Source of the DNA: DAHUYF01 sp035509275
GTDB taxonomy: Bacteria; Pseudomonadota; Alphaproteobacteria; ATCC43930; CGMCC-115725
Length of the DNA stretch: 64,000 nt
Direction: 5' to 3'
Assembly (NCBI GenBank): GCA_035509275.1
Contig: DATJLU010000129.1
Coordinates: forward strand, 14,266 to 78,265
Below, one piece after another: positions 1-8,490 of the stretch. The position numbers were made by a program, and so were the translations under genes. The number at the start of each line of letters is the position of its first letter. Within the stretch, counting starts at the first letter, position 1. The notes beneath the pieces were generated by a model, which saw only the letters and a list, made by a program, of their open reading frames with translations, ran no database searches and was not told the DNA's origin.

Positions 1-291
1 CGGGCGGCGCTCACCGGTCTCGCGGAGCATCGGCGCTTGCAGGTGCTCTATTGGATGCATCGCGCGCGGCGTGATCTCGTCCTGCAACTGCCGTTTCGGA
101 CCGGACAGCTCACCGGCAGCTTCGCCTTGCGTTCGCCGGTGCGGCCCAATCCGATCGCCTCCTCGATCGTCGATCTCGTGGCGATCGAGGAGACGACGAT
201 CAAGGTACGTGGGCTCGACTGCCTCGACGGCACGCCTTTGATCGACCTCAAGCCGGACCGCAGCCGACCGCCTGATCAAAGCGCCGCTTGA
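1..291 (+). CDS. trmO: TrmO-like tRNA methyltransferase, C-terminal fragment
   Basis: This is the C-terminal part of a UPF0066/TrmO (YaeB, TsaA-like) protein; the frame is open from base 1 and the start lies outside the window. TrmO proteins N6-methylate the threonylcarbamoyl-adenosine at tRNA position 37 using SAM. Visible family hallmarks are a YWMHRARRD stretch, then FALRSPVRPNPIASS, then RGLDCLDGTPLIDLKP near the C terminus. It ends about 90 bases before the start of a ModA-like gene on the same strand, with a Mo-box in the gap. The family is recognised from these motifs; whether it belongs functionally with the oxyanion genes downstream is unknown. Confidence 0.78.
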   Translation, partial: RAALTGLAEHRRLQVLYWMHRARRDLVLQLPFRTGQLTGSFALRSPVRPNPIASSIVDLVAIEETTIKVRGLDCLDGTPLIDLKPDRSRPPDQSAA

Positions 292-330
292 TGCGCCGGG
301 ATGGGCGGAAGAGGGGGGCTCTTTACGCGA

Positions 331-354
331 CGGCGTATCTGTTCGAATATAGCG
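331..354. promoter_or_regulatory. Mo-box 1 (ModE/MopA-type operator), upstream of modA-modBC
   Basis: The right half ATATAGCG (347-354) is a perfect half-site and the left half CGGCGTAT (331-338) keeps 5 of 8 positions, with an 8-nt spacer. The box ends 26 bases before the ATG at 381. The form matches the published ModE operator, CGNTATAT...ATATANCG. It is the weakest left arm of the five copies together with box 4, but spacing and right arm are identical to the others. Confidence 0.65.
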
Positions 355-380
355 GCAATCGTCAGGGAGGGGAGAGAGCG

Positions 381-1349
381 ATGGTCGCTGGTCGAAGTTC
401 CGAGGGAGCGCGCGCATTTCCGGGCGCGGGGTCCGTGCCGGCGACCTCGCCGTGGCGGCGGCGATCGCCCGGGCTACGCGTTGGTCTCGGCCTTGCTCTG
501 CTCGCCGCGACGCTTTCGCTGCTGTCGCCATCGGTCGCCTCGGCGGCGGGGCCCGTCAACGTTCTCTATGCCGGCTCGCTCGTCAATTTGATGGAGCACG
601 GGATCGGTCCAGCCTTCGACAAGGCGAGCGGCGATCAATTCCGCGGCTATGCCGGCGGGTCGGTTGGCCTCGCCAACCAGATCAAGGGCAAGCTGCGGCA
701 GGGCGATGTCTTCATCAGCGCGAACCCGAAAGTGAACGCCGCTCTCATGGGCGCGGAGAACGGCGATTGGGTGAGCTGGTACGTCACCTTCGCGCAATCC
801 CCGCTGGTGATCGGCTATAACCCGTCGAGCCGCTTTGCGGCCGACTTCAAGACCAAGCCGTGGTATCAGGTCCTGCTCGAGCCGGGGATCCGGATCGGGC
901 GCACCGATCCGAAGCTCGATCCCAAGGGCGCGCTCACCCTCACGCTGATGAAAGACGCGGGGAGCTTCTATAAGATGCCCGATCTGTCGCAACGCGTGCT
1001 CGGCGCGCCGGAGAATCCGGCGCAGGTGCTGCCGGAGGAGACGCTGGTCGGCCGCCTGCAATCGGGTCAGGTCGACGTCGGCTTCTTCTATTCGACCGAA
1101 ACCTCGGACGCCAAGATTCCGGCGCTTGCCCTGCCGGCCCAGATCGCACCCAAAGCGGTCTATACCGTCACCATGCTGCGCGCCGCGCCCAATCCCGGCG
1201 GCGCCGATCGGTTCGTCGCCTTCTTCCTCGGCGCCGAAGGGCAAACGCTCCTCAAGGAGCATGGGCTGACCTTGCAGCCGCTTACCCTCGCTGGGGCGGA
1301 GGGCAGCGTGCCGCCGAATATCCAATCGCTCCTCGCCAAGGCAAAGTGA
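381..1349 (+). CDS. Molybdate/tungstate ABC transporter substrate-binding protein (ModA/WtpA-like)
   Basis: Periplasmic oxyanion-binding protein of about 322 residues that would deliver molybdate or tungstate to the ModBC fusion encoded next. The start at 381 is chosen because a GGAGGGGAGAG Shine-Dalgarno lies just upstream; an in-frame start at 288 would run through the Mo-box. Residues 1-55 contain basic residues and a hydrophobic segment ending SVASAA, read as an export signal. The mature part opens with NVLYAGSL and contains GYAGGSV, GDVFISA, PLVIGYNPSS and IGRTDPKLDPKG, the pattern of tungstate/molybdate binders of the WtpA/ModA type. Its stop overlaps the next start (GTGA), so the two genes are translationally coupled. 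Metal preference (Mo versus W) cannot be read from sequence. Confidence 0.85.
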   Translation: MVAGRSSEGARAFPGAGSVPATSPWRRRSPGLRVGLGLALLAATLSLLSPSVASAAGPVNVLYAGSLVNLMEHGIGPAFDKASGDQFRGYAGGSVGLANQIKGKLRQGDVFISANPKVNAALMGAENGDWVSWYVTFAQSPLVIGYNPSSRFAADFKTKPWYQVLLEPGIRIGRTDPKLDPKGALTLTLMKDAGSFYKMPDLSQRVLGAPENPAQVLPEETLVGRLQSGQVDVGFFYSTETSDAKIPALALPAQIAPKAVYTVTMLRAAPNPGGADRFVAFFLGAEGQTLLKEHGLTLQPLTLAGAEGSVPPNIQSLLAKAK

Positions 1350-3187
1350 CACGTCGCCTTCCCGCACCGATCCCTTGGCTTGCCGGACTCCTCGCCCTCT
1401 ATCTCGTCGCGCCGCTCGTCGCCGGCATCGAGCAGGCGGGACGGGCTGATTGGCATTCGGTCGATGCGAGCGGCCTCATCGACGCTTCCGCCGTCTCGAT
1501 CGCCAGCGCTACGGTCGCAACTGCCATCATCGCGGCGTGCGGCATCCCGCTGGGCTACCTGCTGGCGCGGGTGCCGGGACGGGCGATGGCGGCGCTGGGC
1601 TTTGTGGTCCAGCTTCCGCTGGCGCTGCCGCCGCTCACCAGCGGCATCCTACTGTTGTTCCTCGTCGGCTACAGCGCGCCGCTCGGCCGGCTGCTCGCCG
1701 GCACGCTTACCGATTCCTTTGCCGGGATCGTGTTGGCCGAGGTTTTCGTCGCGGCGCCGTTTCTGATCATCGCGGCGCGCTCGGCCTTCGCTGCGATCGA
1801 TCCGGTTCTCGAAGGCGTCGGCGCGAGCTTGGGCCGCGGGCCGTTGGAGCTTTTCTGTCGCGTCAGCCTGCCCATCGCCTGGCCGTCGCTCCTGTCGGGG
1901 TTGCTGCTGGCCTGGCTGCGGGCGTTCGGCGAGTTCGGCGCCACCGTCATGGTCGCCTATCATCCCTATTCGCTCCCGGTCTACACCTATGTGGCGTTCG
2001 GCGCGCAAGGGCTGCCGGCGATGTTGCCGGTGCTGTTGCCGACGCTGGTGCTCGCGCTGATCATCATGGCGCTGATCACGCTGGTCGGCGCGCCGCGCGA
2101 CGGCCGCTCGTCGCAAGCGGCGCGCGGGAGCGGTGCGCTGGCCGCGCCTCGGATCGCGGCAGCGGCGGCGCGGCGACACGGCGATGATGAGGTCGAGCTG
2201 GCGCTGCGGCTCGAGAAGCGGCTCGGCAGCTTCCAGCTCGAACTCGCCTGGTTCCCGCAGCGCCGCCGTCTCGGCATCCTCGGTCCTTCGGGCTCGGGCA
2301 AGTCGCTGACCTTCAAGCTCATCGCCGGCATCGAGCGCTGCGATCGGGGGGCGATCGTCGTTGCCGGAAGGGACGTATCACAGCTCGACCCGGCGAAACG
2401 CGCCATCGCCTATGTACCGCAGAGCTACGGCCTCTTTCCGCATCTGACGGTGCGCGAGCAGTTGAGGTTTCCGGTCGGCGCTGATCCCGGGAAGGCGGAG
2501 TATTGGCTCGACCGTCTCGGTCTGCGCGGCCTCGAAGGGCGCCGTCCCGCCGCGCTCTCGCTCGGCCAGCAGCAGCGAGTGGCATTGGCGCGCGCCCTCG
2601 TCCGGCCGGCCGATCTGCTGCTGCTCGACGAGCCTTTCTCGGCGCTGGACGCGCCGCTCCGGTCGCGCCTGCGCAGCGAGCTGCTGTCGCTGCAGGACGA
2701 GCTCGCCGCCACGACGATCCTTGTGACCCATGATCCGGCGGAAGCGGCAGTGCTCGCCGATGAGCTCCTCGTGCTCGATGGGGGCCGGGTTTTGCAATCG
2801 GGTCCGACCGCCTATGTGTTCCGCCGGCCCGCGAACGAGACGGTGGCGCGACTGCTCGGCGCCGAGAATGTGGCCGAAGGCGTCGCCGCCGGTCCGGACA
2901 AGATTGCCCTCGGCGGCGATATGATCCTCGAGGTGGGCGGCCCGGCGCTCCGTCCGGGCCAGCGCGTCGGCTGGGGCTTTTCGCCGGTGCATGCCCGGCT
3001 CGACGCAAGCGGCCTCTATCGGGGCGCGGTGGAGCGCGTGACCGCCATCGCGCTCGAACGACACATCAGCGTCCGCCTGGGCGATGCCACCATCAAGCTT
3101 GCCGATGGCGGCAGCGCTGCGGCGCCGGGCGATCTCTGCCGCTTCGACATCGATCCCGAGGCCATCCAGGTCTGGCCGCTCGATTAG
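1346..3187 (+). CDS. Fused molybdate ABC permease-ATPase (ModB-ModC)
   Basis: A 613-residue fusion of the inner-membrane permease and the cytoplasmic ATPase of a molybdate/tungstate importer. Residues 1 to about 245 form a ModB/CysU-type permease with several hydrophobic spans and the EAA-like loop around GVGASLGRGPLELFCRVSLP. After a linker of about 25 residues comes the ATPase: Walker A GPSGSGKS near residue 312, signature LSLGQQQRVALARAL, Walker B LLLLDEPFSALD and H-loop THD. The C terminus (about residues 520-613) is a TOBE-like oxyanion-sensing domain. It starts at a GTG overlapping the stop of the binding-protein gene. ModB and ModC are usually separate proteins, so the fusion is notable, although fused examples are known. 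Confidence 0.88.
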   Translation: MTRRLPAPIPWLAGLLALYLVAPLVAGIEQAGRADWHSVDASGLIDASAVSIASATVATAIIAACGIPLGYLLARVPGRAMAALGFVVQLPLALPPLTSGILLLFLVGYSAPLGRLLAGTLTDSFAGIVLAEVFVAAPFLIIAARSAFAAIDPVLEGVGASLGRGPLELFCRVSLPIAWPSLLSGLLLAWLRAFGEFGATVMVAYHPYSLPVYTYVAFGAQGLPAMLPVLLPTLVLALIIMALITLVGAPRDGRSSQAARGSGALAAPRIAAAAARRHGDDEVELALRLEKRLGSFQLELAWFPQRRRLGILGPSGSGKSLTFKLIAGIERCDRGAIVVAGRDVSQLDPAKRAIAYVPQSYGLFPHLTVREQLRFPVGADPGKAEYWLDRLGLRGLEGRRPAALSLGQQQRVALARALVRPADLLLLDEPFSALDAPLRSRLRSELLSLQDELAATTILVTHDPAEAAVLADELLVLDGGRVLQSGPTAYVFRRPANETVARLLGAENVAEGVAAGPDKIALGGDMILEVGGPALRPGQRVGWGFSPVHARLDASGLYRGAVERVTAIALERHISVRLGDATIKLADGGSAAAPGDLCRFDIDPEAIQVWPLD

Positions 3188-3252
3188 GGCCGCGGAACGG
3201 CGCGTGGTAAGGTTCGTGCGACGCGCGTCAGACTGACGCCAAGGTGGAAGCC

Positions 3253-4137
3253 ATGGATGACCCGACGATCCTCGGAGAGACCATTGCCGGTATCGAGAGC
3301 ATCCTCGCCGATGATCTCGACCGCATCCGCGTCGAGCGCGCGGTGGTTGGTCTCTTCTTCACGGGCGTGAAGCTCGACAGCGGGGCGGCCGGCGCCTGCG
3401 CAACGCCGCTGCGATCGATACCGGAAGCGGTCTGTTGCCCGAGCTCCGCCATGGCCATGCCGTTTCCCGGCAAGCTGCGCGGGCGCCCGGCGCGGGCGCT
3501 GCTGAAGGAGATCGGCGCCGGGAGCGGCATCCGTCGCGCCATCGGCATCGCCGCGATGAACGCGCTTGCGGAGATGTGCTGGGAGCGTCGCGCAAGGAAC
3601 GACGTGGAGCTTGGCGTGGGCATCGACGCTTATGACGCGGCGGCGATCCGCGCGGCCGATCACGTCGTCGTGGTCGGCGCCTTTGTTCCGTTTCTCAAGG
3701 CGCTGAAGCGGGCGCGGCAGCATTTCACCGTGCTGGAGATCGATGCGGCGACGCTGAAACCGGACGAGCTGCCGCATTACCGCCCATCCTGCGAGGCCGG
3801 CGAGGTGGTGCCGTCAGCCGACGTGATCCTGATCACCGGCACGACGCTGGTCAACGGCACGCTCGATCATCTTCTCCGCCTCTGTCGGCCATCGGCGCGC
3901 GTCGTCGTCGTCGGTCCCACGGTGAGCCTGCTGCCCGATGCCTTCCTGCGTCGTAGCGTCGACGTGCTCGGCGGCATCCGCGTTACCGCCGCCGACGCGT
4001 TTCTCGACCTTCTTGCCGAAGGCGGTTCCGGCCATCACTTCTTCGGCCGTTCGGCCGAAAAGGTCGTTTTGCAGCGGCGAATGGCGCCGCGCCGCGCCGA
4101 CCCGCCGGCGATCCTCGACGCTCTTCCCCGGCACTGA
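3253..4137 (+). CDS. DUF4213/DUF364 protein (putative metal-chelation domain)
   Basis: A 294-residue soluble protein resembling the DUF4213 (N-terminal) plus DUF364 (C-terminal) family, which has been annotated as a putative heavy-metal chelation domain with a Rossmann-like core. Visible features are RIERAVVG-like N-terminal strands, a central VVVVGAFVPFLKALK strand-turn and the late VILITGTTLVNGTLD segment typical of DUF364. The ATG at 3253 is preferred over the GTG at 3244 because AGGTGG lies six bases before it. It follows modBC on the same strand after 65 bases and is probably in that operon. Its function is unknown; the neighbourhood suggests handling of molybdenum or tungsten. Confidence 0.75.
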   Translation: MDDPTILGETIAGIESILADDLDRIRVERAVVGLFFTGVKLDSGAAGACATPLRSIPEAVCCPSSAMAMPFPGKLRGRPARALLKEIGAGSGIRRAIGIAAMNALAEMCWERRARNDVELGVGIDAYDAAAIRAADHVVVVGAFVPFLKALKRARQHFTVLEIDAATLKPDELPHYRPSCEAGEVVPSADVILITGTTLVNGTLDHLLRLCRPSARVVVVGPTVSLLPDAFLRRSVDVLGGIRVTAADAFLDLLAEGGSGHHFFGRSAEKVVLQRRMAPRRADPPAILDALPRH

Positions 4138-4174
4138 ACACGGGCTTTCGACGGATGCCGAAGCTTGCTAAGCT

Positions 4175-4198
4175 CGTTATATCTGAACGAATATAGCG
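4175..4198. promoter_or_regulatory. Mo-box 2, upstream of aldehyde dehydrogenase 1
   Basis: CGTTATAT (4175-4182), an 8-nt spacer, then ATATAGCG (4191-4198): both arms fit CGNTATAT/ATATANCG exactly. It lies between the DUF364 stop and the ALDH start at 4267, 68 bases before the ATG, so the ALDH is the only gene on this strand it can directly control. Confidence 0.82.
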
Positions 4199-4266
4199 GA
4201 TAGGGCCGGCCCGCAGGGTGTCGGCGGCCGCAGCGCAATCCTGACCCCAAGGCGGAGGTATGACCG

Positions 4267-5763
4267 ATGGATACGCTCGAAAAGCTGCTTGAGGCGCCGC
4301 ATCCTTTCCTGGACGGCTCGGTGAAGCGCATGCTGATTGGCGGGCAATGGGTTCCGGCCGTCTCCGGCAAGACCTTCGAGAGCCGCGATCCGGCGACGGG
4401 AAAGCTGCTCGCGAAGGTCGCCGAGGGCGATGCCGAGGACATCGAGCGCGCGGTCGCAGCGGCGCGGCGCGCCTTCGACGGCCCTTGGCGCAAGGTCAAG
4501 CCCTTTGAGCGCCAGCAGATGCTGCTGAAGCTCGCCGACCTCGTCGAGCGACATTTCGAGGAGCTGAGCCTCCTCGATACGCTCGACATGGGCGCACCCA
4601 TCAGCCGCACGCTCGCCAATCGCCGGCGCGTGCTCGGCATGCTGCGCTACTACGCCGGAATGGCCACGGCGCTGCACGGCGAGACGGTCGAGAACTCGCT
4701 GCCGGGCGAGATCTTTTCCTACACGCTGAAGGAGCCGGTCGGCGTCGTCGGCGCTATCATTCCGTGGAACGGGCCGCTCGGCGCCTCGGTGTGGAAGATC
4801 GGGCCGGCGCTTGCCACAGGCTGCACGGTGATCCTGAAGCCGGCGGAAGAGGCACCGCTGACGCCGCTGCGCCTCGGCGAGCTCATCCTCGAGGCGGGCA
4901 TTCCCGAGGGCGTTGTCAACATCGTGCCGGGCTATGGTGAGACGGCGGGCGCCGCGCTCGCCGCCCATCCCGGCGTCGACAAGGTCGCCTTCACCGGCTC
5001 GCATCTCACCGGACAGAAGATCGTCCAGGCCTCGGCCGGGAACTTGAAGCGCGTCTCGCTCGAGCTCGGCGGCAAGTCGCCCGACATCGTCTTCGCCGAT
5101 GCCGATCTCGAGACCGCGGTCCCCGGCGCCGGCATGGCGGTGTTCGCCAATTCGGGCCAGATCTGCAGCGCCGGAACGCGGCTCTTCGTCGAGCGCCGCG
5201 TCTATGACGAGTTCACCGACCGCGTCGCGGCGTTCGGCAAGAGCCTGCAGGTCGGCAACGGTGTCGATCCCAAGACGCAGATCGGCCCCTTGGTCTCCGA
5301 GCAACAGCTGGACCGCGTCACCGGCTATCTCAGGATCGGCCAGGAAGAAGGCGCCCGCGCGCTCTCGGGCGGCAGCCGCGTCACCGCAGGCCCGCTCGCG
5401 GAGGGCTACTTCGTGCCGCCGACGGTCTTTGCCGGGGTGCGCGACGACATGCGGATCGCGCAGGAGGAGATTTTTGGTCCAGTGCTGTCGGCGATCCCGT
5501 TCCAGGACATCGAGGAGGTGGTCACCCGCGCCAATGCGACGCCCTTCGGCCTCGGCAGCGGAGTCTGGACGCGCGACGTCAACAAGGCGCATCGCCTGGC
5601 GAAGGGCATCCGCGCCGGCTCGGTCTGGGTCAATTGCTACCAGGCGATGGACCCCGCGATGCCGTTCGGTGGCTACAAGATGAGCGGCTACGGGCGGGAA
5701 TCGGGCCTGCAGCATCTCGAAGAGTATCTCAACGTCAAGGCGGTCTGGATCAAGACCGCCTAG
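4267..5763 (+). CDS. NAD(P)+-dependent aldehyde dehydrogenase 1
   Basis: A 498-residue cytoplasmic aldehyde dehydrogenase that oxidises an aldehyde to the acid with NAD(P)+. The catalytic Cys is at about residue 300 in NSGQICSAG, the general-base Glu at about 266 in LELGGKSPD, and the cofactor-site IPWNGPLG and FTGSHLTGQ motifs are present. Length is normal for the class. A GGAGG sequence lies 12 bases before the ATG. The only site of note in its promoter is Mo-box 2, which suggests molybdenum-dependent expression. It is about 50% alike by eye to the second ALDH of the locus but clearly not a recent duplicate. Substrate cannot be told from sequence. Confidence 0.92.
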   Translation: MDTLEKLLEAPHPFLDGSVKRMLIGGQWVPAVSGKTFESRDPATGKLLAKVAEGDAEDIERAVAAARRAFDGPWRKVKPFERQQMLLKLADLVERHFEELSLLDTLDMGAPISRTLANRRRVLGMLRYYAGMATALHGETVENSLPGEIFSYTLKEPVGVVGAIIPWNGPLGASVWKIGPALATGCTVILKPAEEAPLTPLRLGELILEAGIPEGVVNIVPGYGETAGAALAAHPGVDKVAFTGSHLTGQKIVQASAGNLKRVSLELGGKSPDIVFADADLETAVPGAGMAVFANSGQICSAGTRLFVERRVYDEFTDRVAAFGKSLQVGNGVDPKTQIGPLVSEQQLDRVTGYLRIGQEEGARALSGGSRVTAGPLAEGYFVPPTVFAGVRDDMRIAQEEIFGPVLSAIPFQDIEEVVTRANATPFGLGSGVWTRDVNKAHRLAKGIRAGSVWVNCYQAMDPAMPFGGYKMSGYGRESGLQHLEEYLNVKAVWIKTA

Positions 5764-5788
5764 CTCCGGCGCGCCTTATCCCCTCATC

Positions 5789-5819
5789 CCCTCCCTCTCC
5801 CCGCAAGGGAGAGGGAGGG
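5789..5819. repeat. GC-rich palindromic intergenic hairpin between convergent genes
   Basis: A perfect 13-bp stem (CCCTCCCTCTCCC / GGGAGAGGGAGGG) with a 5-nt loop lies between the stops of ALDH 1 (+) and the SMP-30 gene (-). It has no T-run, so it is either a repeat of the same C-rich type seen near 27.6, 41.1 and 59.4 kb or a bidirectional transcript end. Confidence 0.7.
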
Positions 5820-5837
5820 TGATAGGCCGTTGGACCG

Positions 5838-6791
5838 CTACTTCACCGGGACCGCGATGGCGCGGAAAGGATCGGGCTTCGTGCCCTTCTTCGCGGGATC
5901 GAACAGCAGGTTGAGCTGACCCTCGAGCGCCCAGGCGGTGTCGCCGACTTGCCAGACCGAGACCGGCACCTTCATGCCGTCCTTCAGCACCTCGATCTTG
6001 GCGGTGTCGCCGTCGACGCTGACGCGGTCGAGACGGCCCGCGCCTTCGATCATGAGGAAGCTGTTGTGCCCCAGCATGCGCATGCCGTCAGGATGATCCA
6101 AAGGCTGCGACGGCTTCAGCTCGCTCACTGTGCCCGCCGCGCCGTCGGCGCCGACCGCGACGCGGAAGAGGCGATGGGTGTTGTAGGTGTTGACATAGAG
6201 GTTGCCGTCGCTGCCGAAGGCGATGCCATCAAGGTTGAAACCCTCGCCGCCGAAGCGATCGTCCTTGGCCCAGACCTCGAAAGCGGTGGCGCCCGGCTTC
6301 AGGCGCAGGATGGTCGGATTGAGCGAGTCGGCGACATAGGCGGCGCCGTCCTTGCCGATCGCGATGTCGTTGCAGAACTGTTTGTCGCCCGGAAGCGCCA
6401 CGCTGCCCTTCTCGGCGCCCGTCTTGAGATCGAAGGCCTTGAGCGCGGTCGGCTTCTTGCCGGTCGGCACAGTGACGCCCGCCCCCGAGAGATCGGATGA
6501 GCAGACCCAAAGCGTTCCCGCGTTCTCGTCGGCGAGCACGCCGATGACCGACAGCAGATCGCTCGAGCCTTTGGCGATGAAGGGCTCGGCCGCCGACCCG
6601 CCCGGCGGCACCCGGTAGACCGCGCCGTCGCCGAGGCTGCCGATGTACAGCGTGCCGTCGGACGTGCCGGTGATGCTCTCGGGGAACGTGTGGTCGCCAG
6701 GGATGCTGATCTCGGCCGGGGCCGCTGCGGCGGCCGTCGCCAAAAGCGCTGCGAACATGCCGCCGATCGCGGCGCGATATGCCGTTCTCAT
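5838..6791 (-). CDS. Exported SMP-30/gluconolactonase-like beta-propeller protein
   Basis: A 317-residue protein with an N-terminal signal peptide (hydrophobic run ending AAAAAPA) and a repeated strand pattern typical of the SMP-30/gluconolactonase/LRE superfamily: GTSDGTLYIGSLGDGAVYRV, NDIAIGKDGAAYVADS, LDGIAFGSDGNLYVNT and LDHPDGMRML. These enzymes are six-bladed propellers that usually hydrolyse lactones in a metal-dependent way. The start follows a strong GGGAGGAG ribosome site. It lies 92 bases downstream of ALDH 2 on the same strand and is probably co-transcribed with it, so it may also fall under Mo-box 3. The actual substrate is not known. Confidence 0.75.
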   Translation of the reverse strand: MRTAYRAAIGGMFAALLATAAAAAPAEISIPGDHTFPESITGTSDGTLYIGSLGDGAVYRVPPGGSAAEPFIAKGSSDLLSVIGVLADENAGTLWVCSSDLSGAGVTVPTGKKPTALKAFDLKTGAEKGSVALPGDKQFCNDIAIGKDGAAYVADSLNPTILRLKPGATAFEVWAKDDRFGGEGFNLDGIAFGSDGNLYVNTYNTHRLFRVAVGADGAAGTVSELKPSQPLDHPDGMRMLGHNSFLMIEGAGRLDRVSVDGDTAKIEVLKDGMKVPVSVWQVGDTAWALEGQLNLLFDPAKKGTKPDPFRAIAVPVK

Positions 6792-6883
6792 GGATGCTCC
6801 TCCCGATGACTGATGGCCCGCCCGCGGTTGCTCCACGGTGCGGCAGAAAGAAAGGCGGCGCCCGAGGGCGCCGCCGCCGCGGC

Positions 6884-8383
6884 CTAAAGTGCCGTCGTGA
6901 CCGCCTTGACCTCGGTGTAATTGTGCAGGACCTCCTCGCCCATCTCGCGGCCCCAGCCCGACTGCTTGTAGCCGCCGAAGGGAAGCGCCGCGTCGAAGAC
7001 GTTGTGGCAATTGACCCAGACGGTGCCGGCGCGCAGCCGCTTCGCCATCTTGGTGGCGAGCCCGCCATCCCGCGTCCAGACGCTTGCGGCAAGGCCGTAG
7101 ACCGTGGCGTTGGCTTCCTTGGCGATCCGGTCGAGATCGTCATCGTCAAAGGCCTCGGCAACGAGCACCGGACCGAAGATCTCCTCGCGCACCACCTTCA
7201 TGCCGCTGTTGGTGTCGGTGATCACCGTTGGCGTTACGAAATAGCCGCCATTCCCGGGCTTGGTGCCGCCAGTGACGATCTTGGCACCTTCCTGCTTGCC
7301 GCTCTCGATATAGCCGGTGACGCGGCCGAACTGTTCCTGCGAGACCAAGGGACCCATCTGCGTCGCGGGATCGAGGCCGGGGCCGAGCTTGATCGACTGC
7401 GCCACGCCGCAAATGCCGTCCAAGACCTTGTCGAACACCTTCTTATGCGCGAAGAGGCGCGAGCCGGCGCAGCAGGTCTGACCCTGGTTGAAGAAGATGC
7501 CCATGGCCGTACCGGGGATGGCGCGCTCAAGATCGGCGTCGGGGAAGACGATCGCCGGCGACTTGCCGCCGAGTTCCAGTGTTACTTTCTTGAGGTTGCC
7601 GGCGGCCGCCTCGACGATGAGCTTGCCGACCTCGGTCGAGCCGGTGAAAGCGACCTTGTCGACGAGGTCGTGGGCGGCCAGCGCCGCGCCGCCGGTCTCG
7701 CCATAGCCCGCGAGAATGTTCACGACGCCGTCGGGGAAGCCCGTCTCGACCACGAGCTCGGCGAGCCGCAGCGCCGAGAGCGGCGTCTGCTCGGCCGCTT
7801 TCAGCACCACGGTGCAGCCGGCCGCCAGCGCCGGCGCCAGCTTCCACGCCGCCATCAGCAGCGGGAAGTTCCAGGGAATGATCTGGCCGACCACACCCAC
7901 CGGCTCGCGCAGCGTGTAGGAGAAGTATTCGCCCGGGAAGGAGAGCGGGATGGTCGTGCCGGTGATCTTGGTTGCCCAGCCCGCCATGTAGCGGAACATG
8001 TCGACGGCGAGCGGCACATCGGCCATGCGCGCGACCGCGACGGGCTTGCCGTTGTCGATCGATTCGATCTCTGCCAGCTCGTCGCCGTGCTTCTCGACGA
8101 GGTCGGCGAGCTTCCACAAAAGCTTGCCGCGGTCGGACGGCGAGGTCTTGCCCCAGGGGCCGGTATCGAAGGCGCGGCGCGCCGCGTTGACGGCGAGATC
8201 GACATCCGCCGCGTCAGCCTCGGCGACCTGCGCCAGAAGCGTGCCGGTCGCGGGGTTGTAGACCGGGAAGGTCTTGCCTGACGCAGCGTCGACCAGCTTG
8301 CCGTCGATCAGCAGCCGGCTACGCCGGCCGATAAAATCCCGTGCCGGCGCGCCGAGGCGATTGTCGAGCGCGATCGTATCCAT
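6884..8383 (-). CDS. NAD(P)+-dependent aldehyde dehydrogenase 2
   Basis: A 499-residue aldehyde dehydrogenase of the classic ALDH1/2-like group. It shows IPWNFPLLM, FTGSTEVGK, LELGGKSPAIVFPDADL with the general-base Glu, and NQGQTCCAGSRLF with the catalytic Cys near residue 300 (a CC pair, as in many ALDH1/2 enzymes). The ATG is preceded by GAGGAGG. It leads a probable two-gene operon with the SMP-30 protein. Its upstream region carries the most perfect Mo-box of the window (8463-8490), which is inferred to control it. The aldehyde substrate is undetermined. Confidence 0.93.
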   Translation of the reverse strand: MDTIALDNRLGAPARDFIGRRSRLLIDGKLVDAASGKTFPVYNPATGTLLAQVAEADAADVDLAVNAARRAFDTGPWGKTSPSDRGKLLWKLADLVEKHGDELAEIESIDNGKPVAVARMADVPLAVDMFRYMAGWATKITGTTIPLSFPGEYFSYTLREPVGVVGQIIPWNFPLLMAAWKLAPALAAGCTVVLKAAEQTPLSALRLAELVVETGFPDGVVNILAGYGETGGAALAAHDLVDKVAFTGSTEVGKLIVEAAAGNLKKVTLELGGKSPAIVFPDADLERAIPGTAMGIFFNQGQTCCAGSRLFAHKKVFDKVLDGICGVAQSIKLGPGLDPATQMGPLVSQEQFGRVTGYIESGKQEGAKIVTGGTKPGNGGYFVTPTVITDTNSGMKVVREEIFGPVLVAEAFDDDDLDRIAKEANATVYGLAASVWTRDGGLATKMAKRLRAGTVWVNCHNVFDAALPFGGYKQSGWGREMGEEVLHNYTEVKAVTTAL

Positions 8384-8462
8384 GGCGGTTTCCTCCTCGC
8401 TGGTTGATGCGTTTTCTCGCGGCGTCGGAACGTCACGGCGCCGGGACGCCGCGTCGAGCGCG

Positions 8463-8490
8463 GTCGCTATATTTAGTTGGATATAGCGAC
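8463..8490. promoter_or_regulatory. Mo-box 3, perfect 10-bp arms, between ALDH 2 and the DUF2339 gene
   Basis: GTCGCTATAT (8463-8472), 8-nt spacer, ATATAGCGAC (8481-8490): a perfect inverted repeat with ten-base arms. Its near edge is 79 bases upstream of the ALDH 2 ATG on the minus strand and 168 bases upstream of the DUF2339 ATG on the plus strand. The TATA-rich arms could overlap a -10 element on the ALDH side. Confidence 0.85.

Noticed and set aside
288..380. Upstream extension of the first binding-protein gene
   Set aside because: It would run through Mo-box 1, and a strong ribosome site supports the ATG at 381.
474..1367. Open frame of 297 codons on the minus strand
   Set aside because: Antisense to the ModA-like gene, no ribosome site and no recognisable motif.
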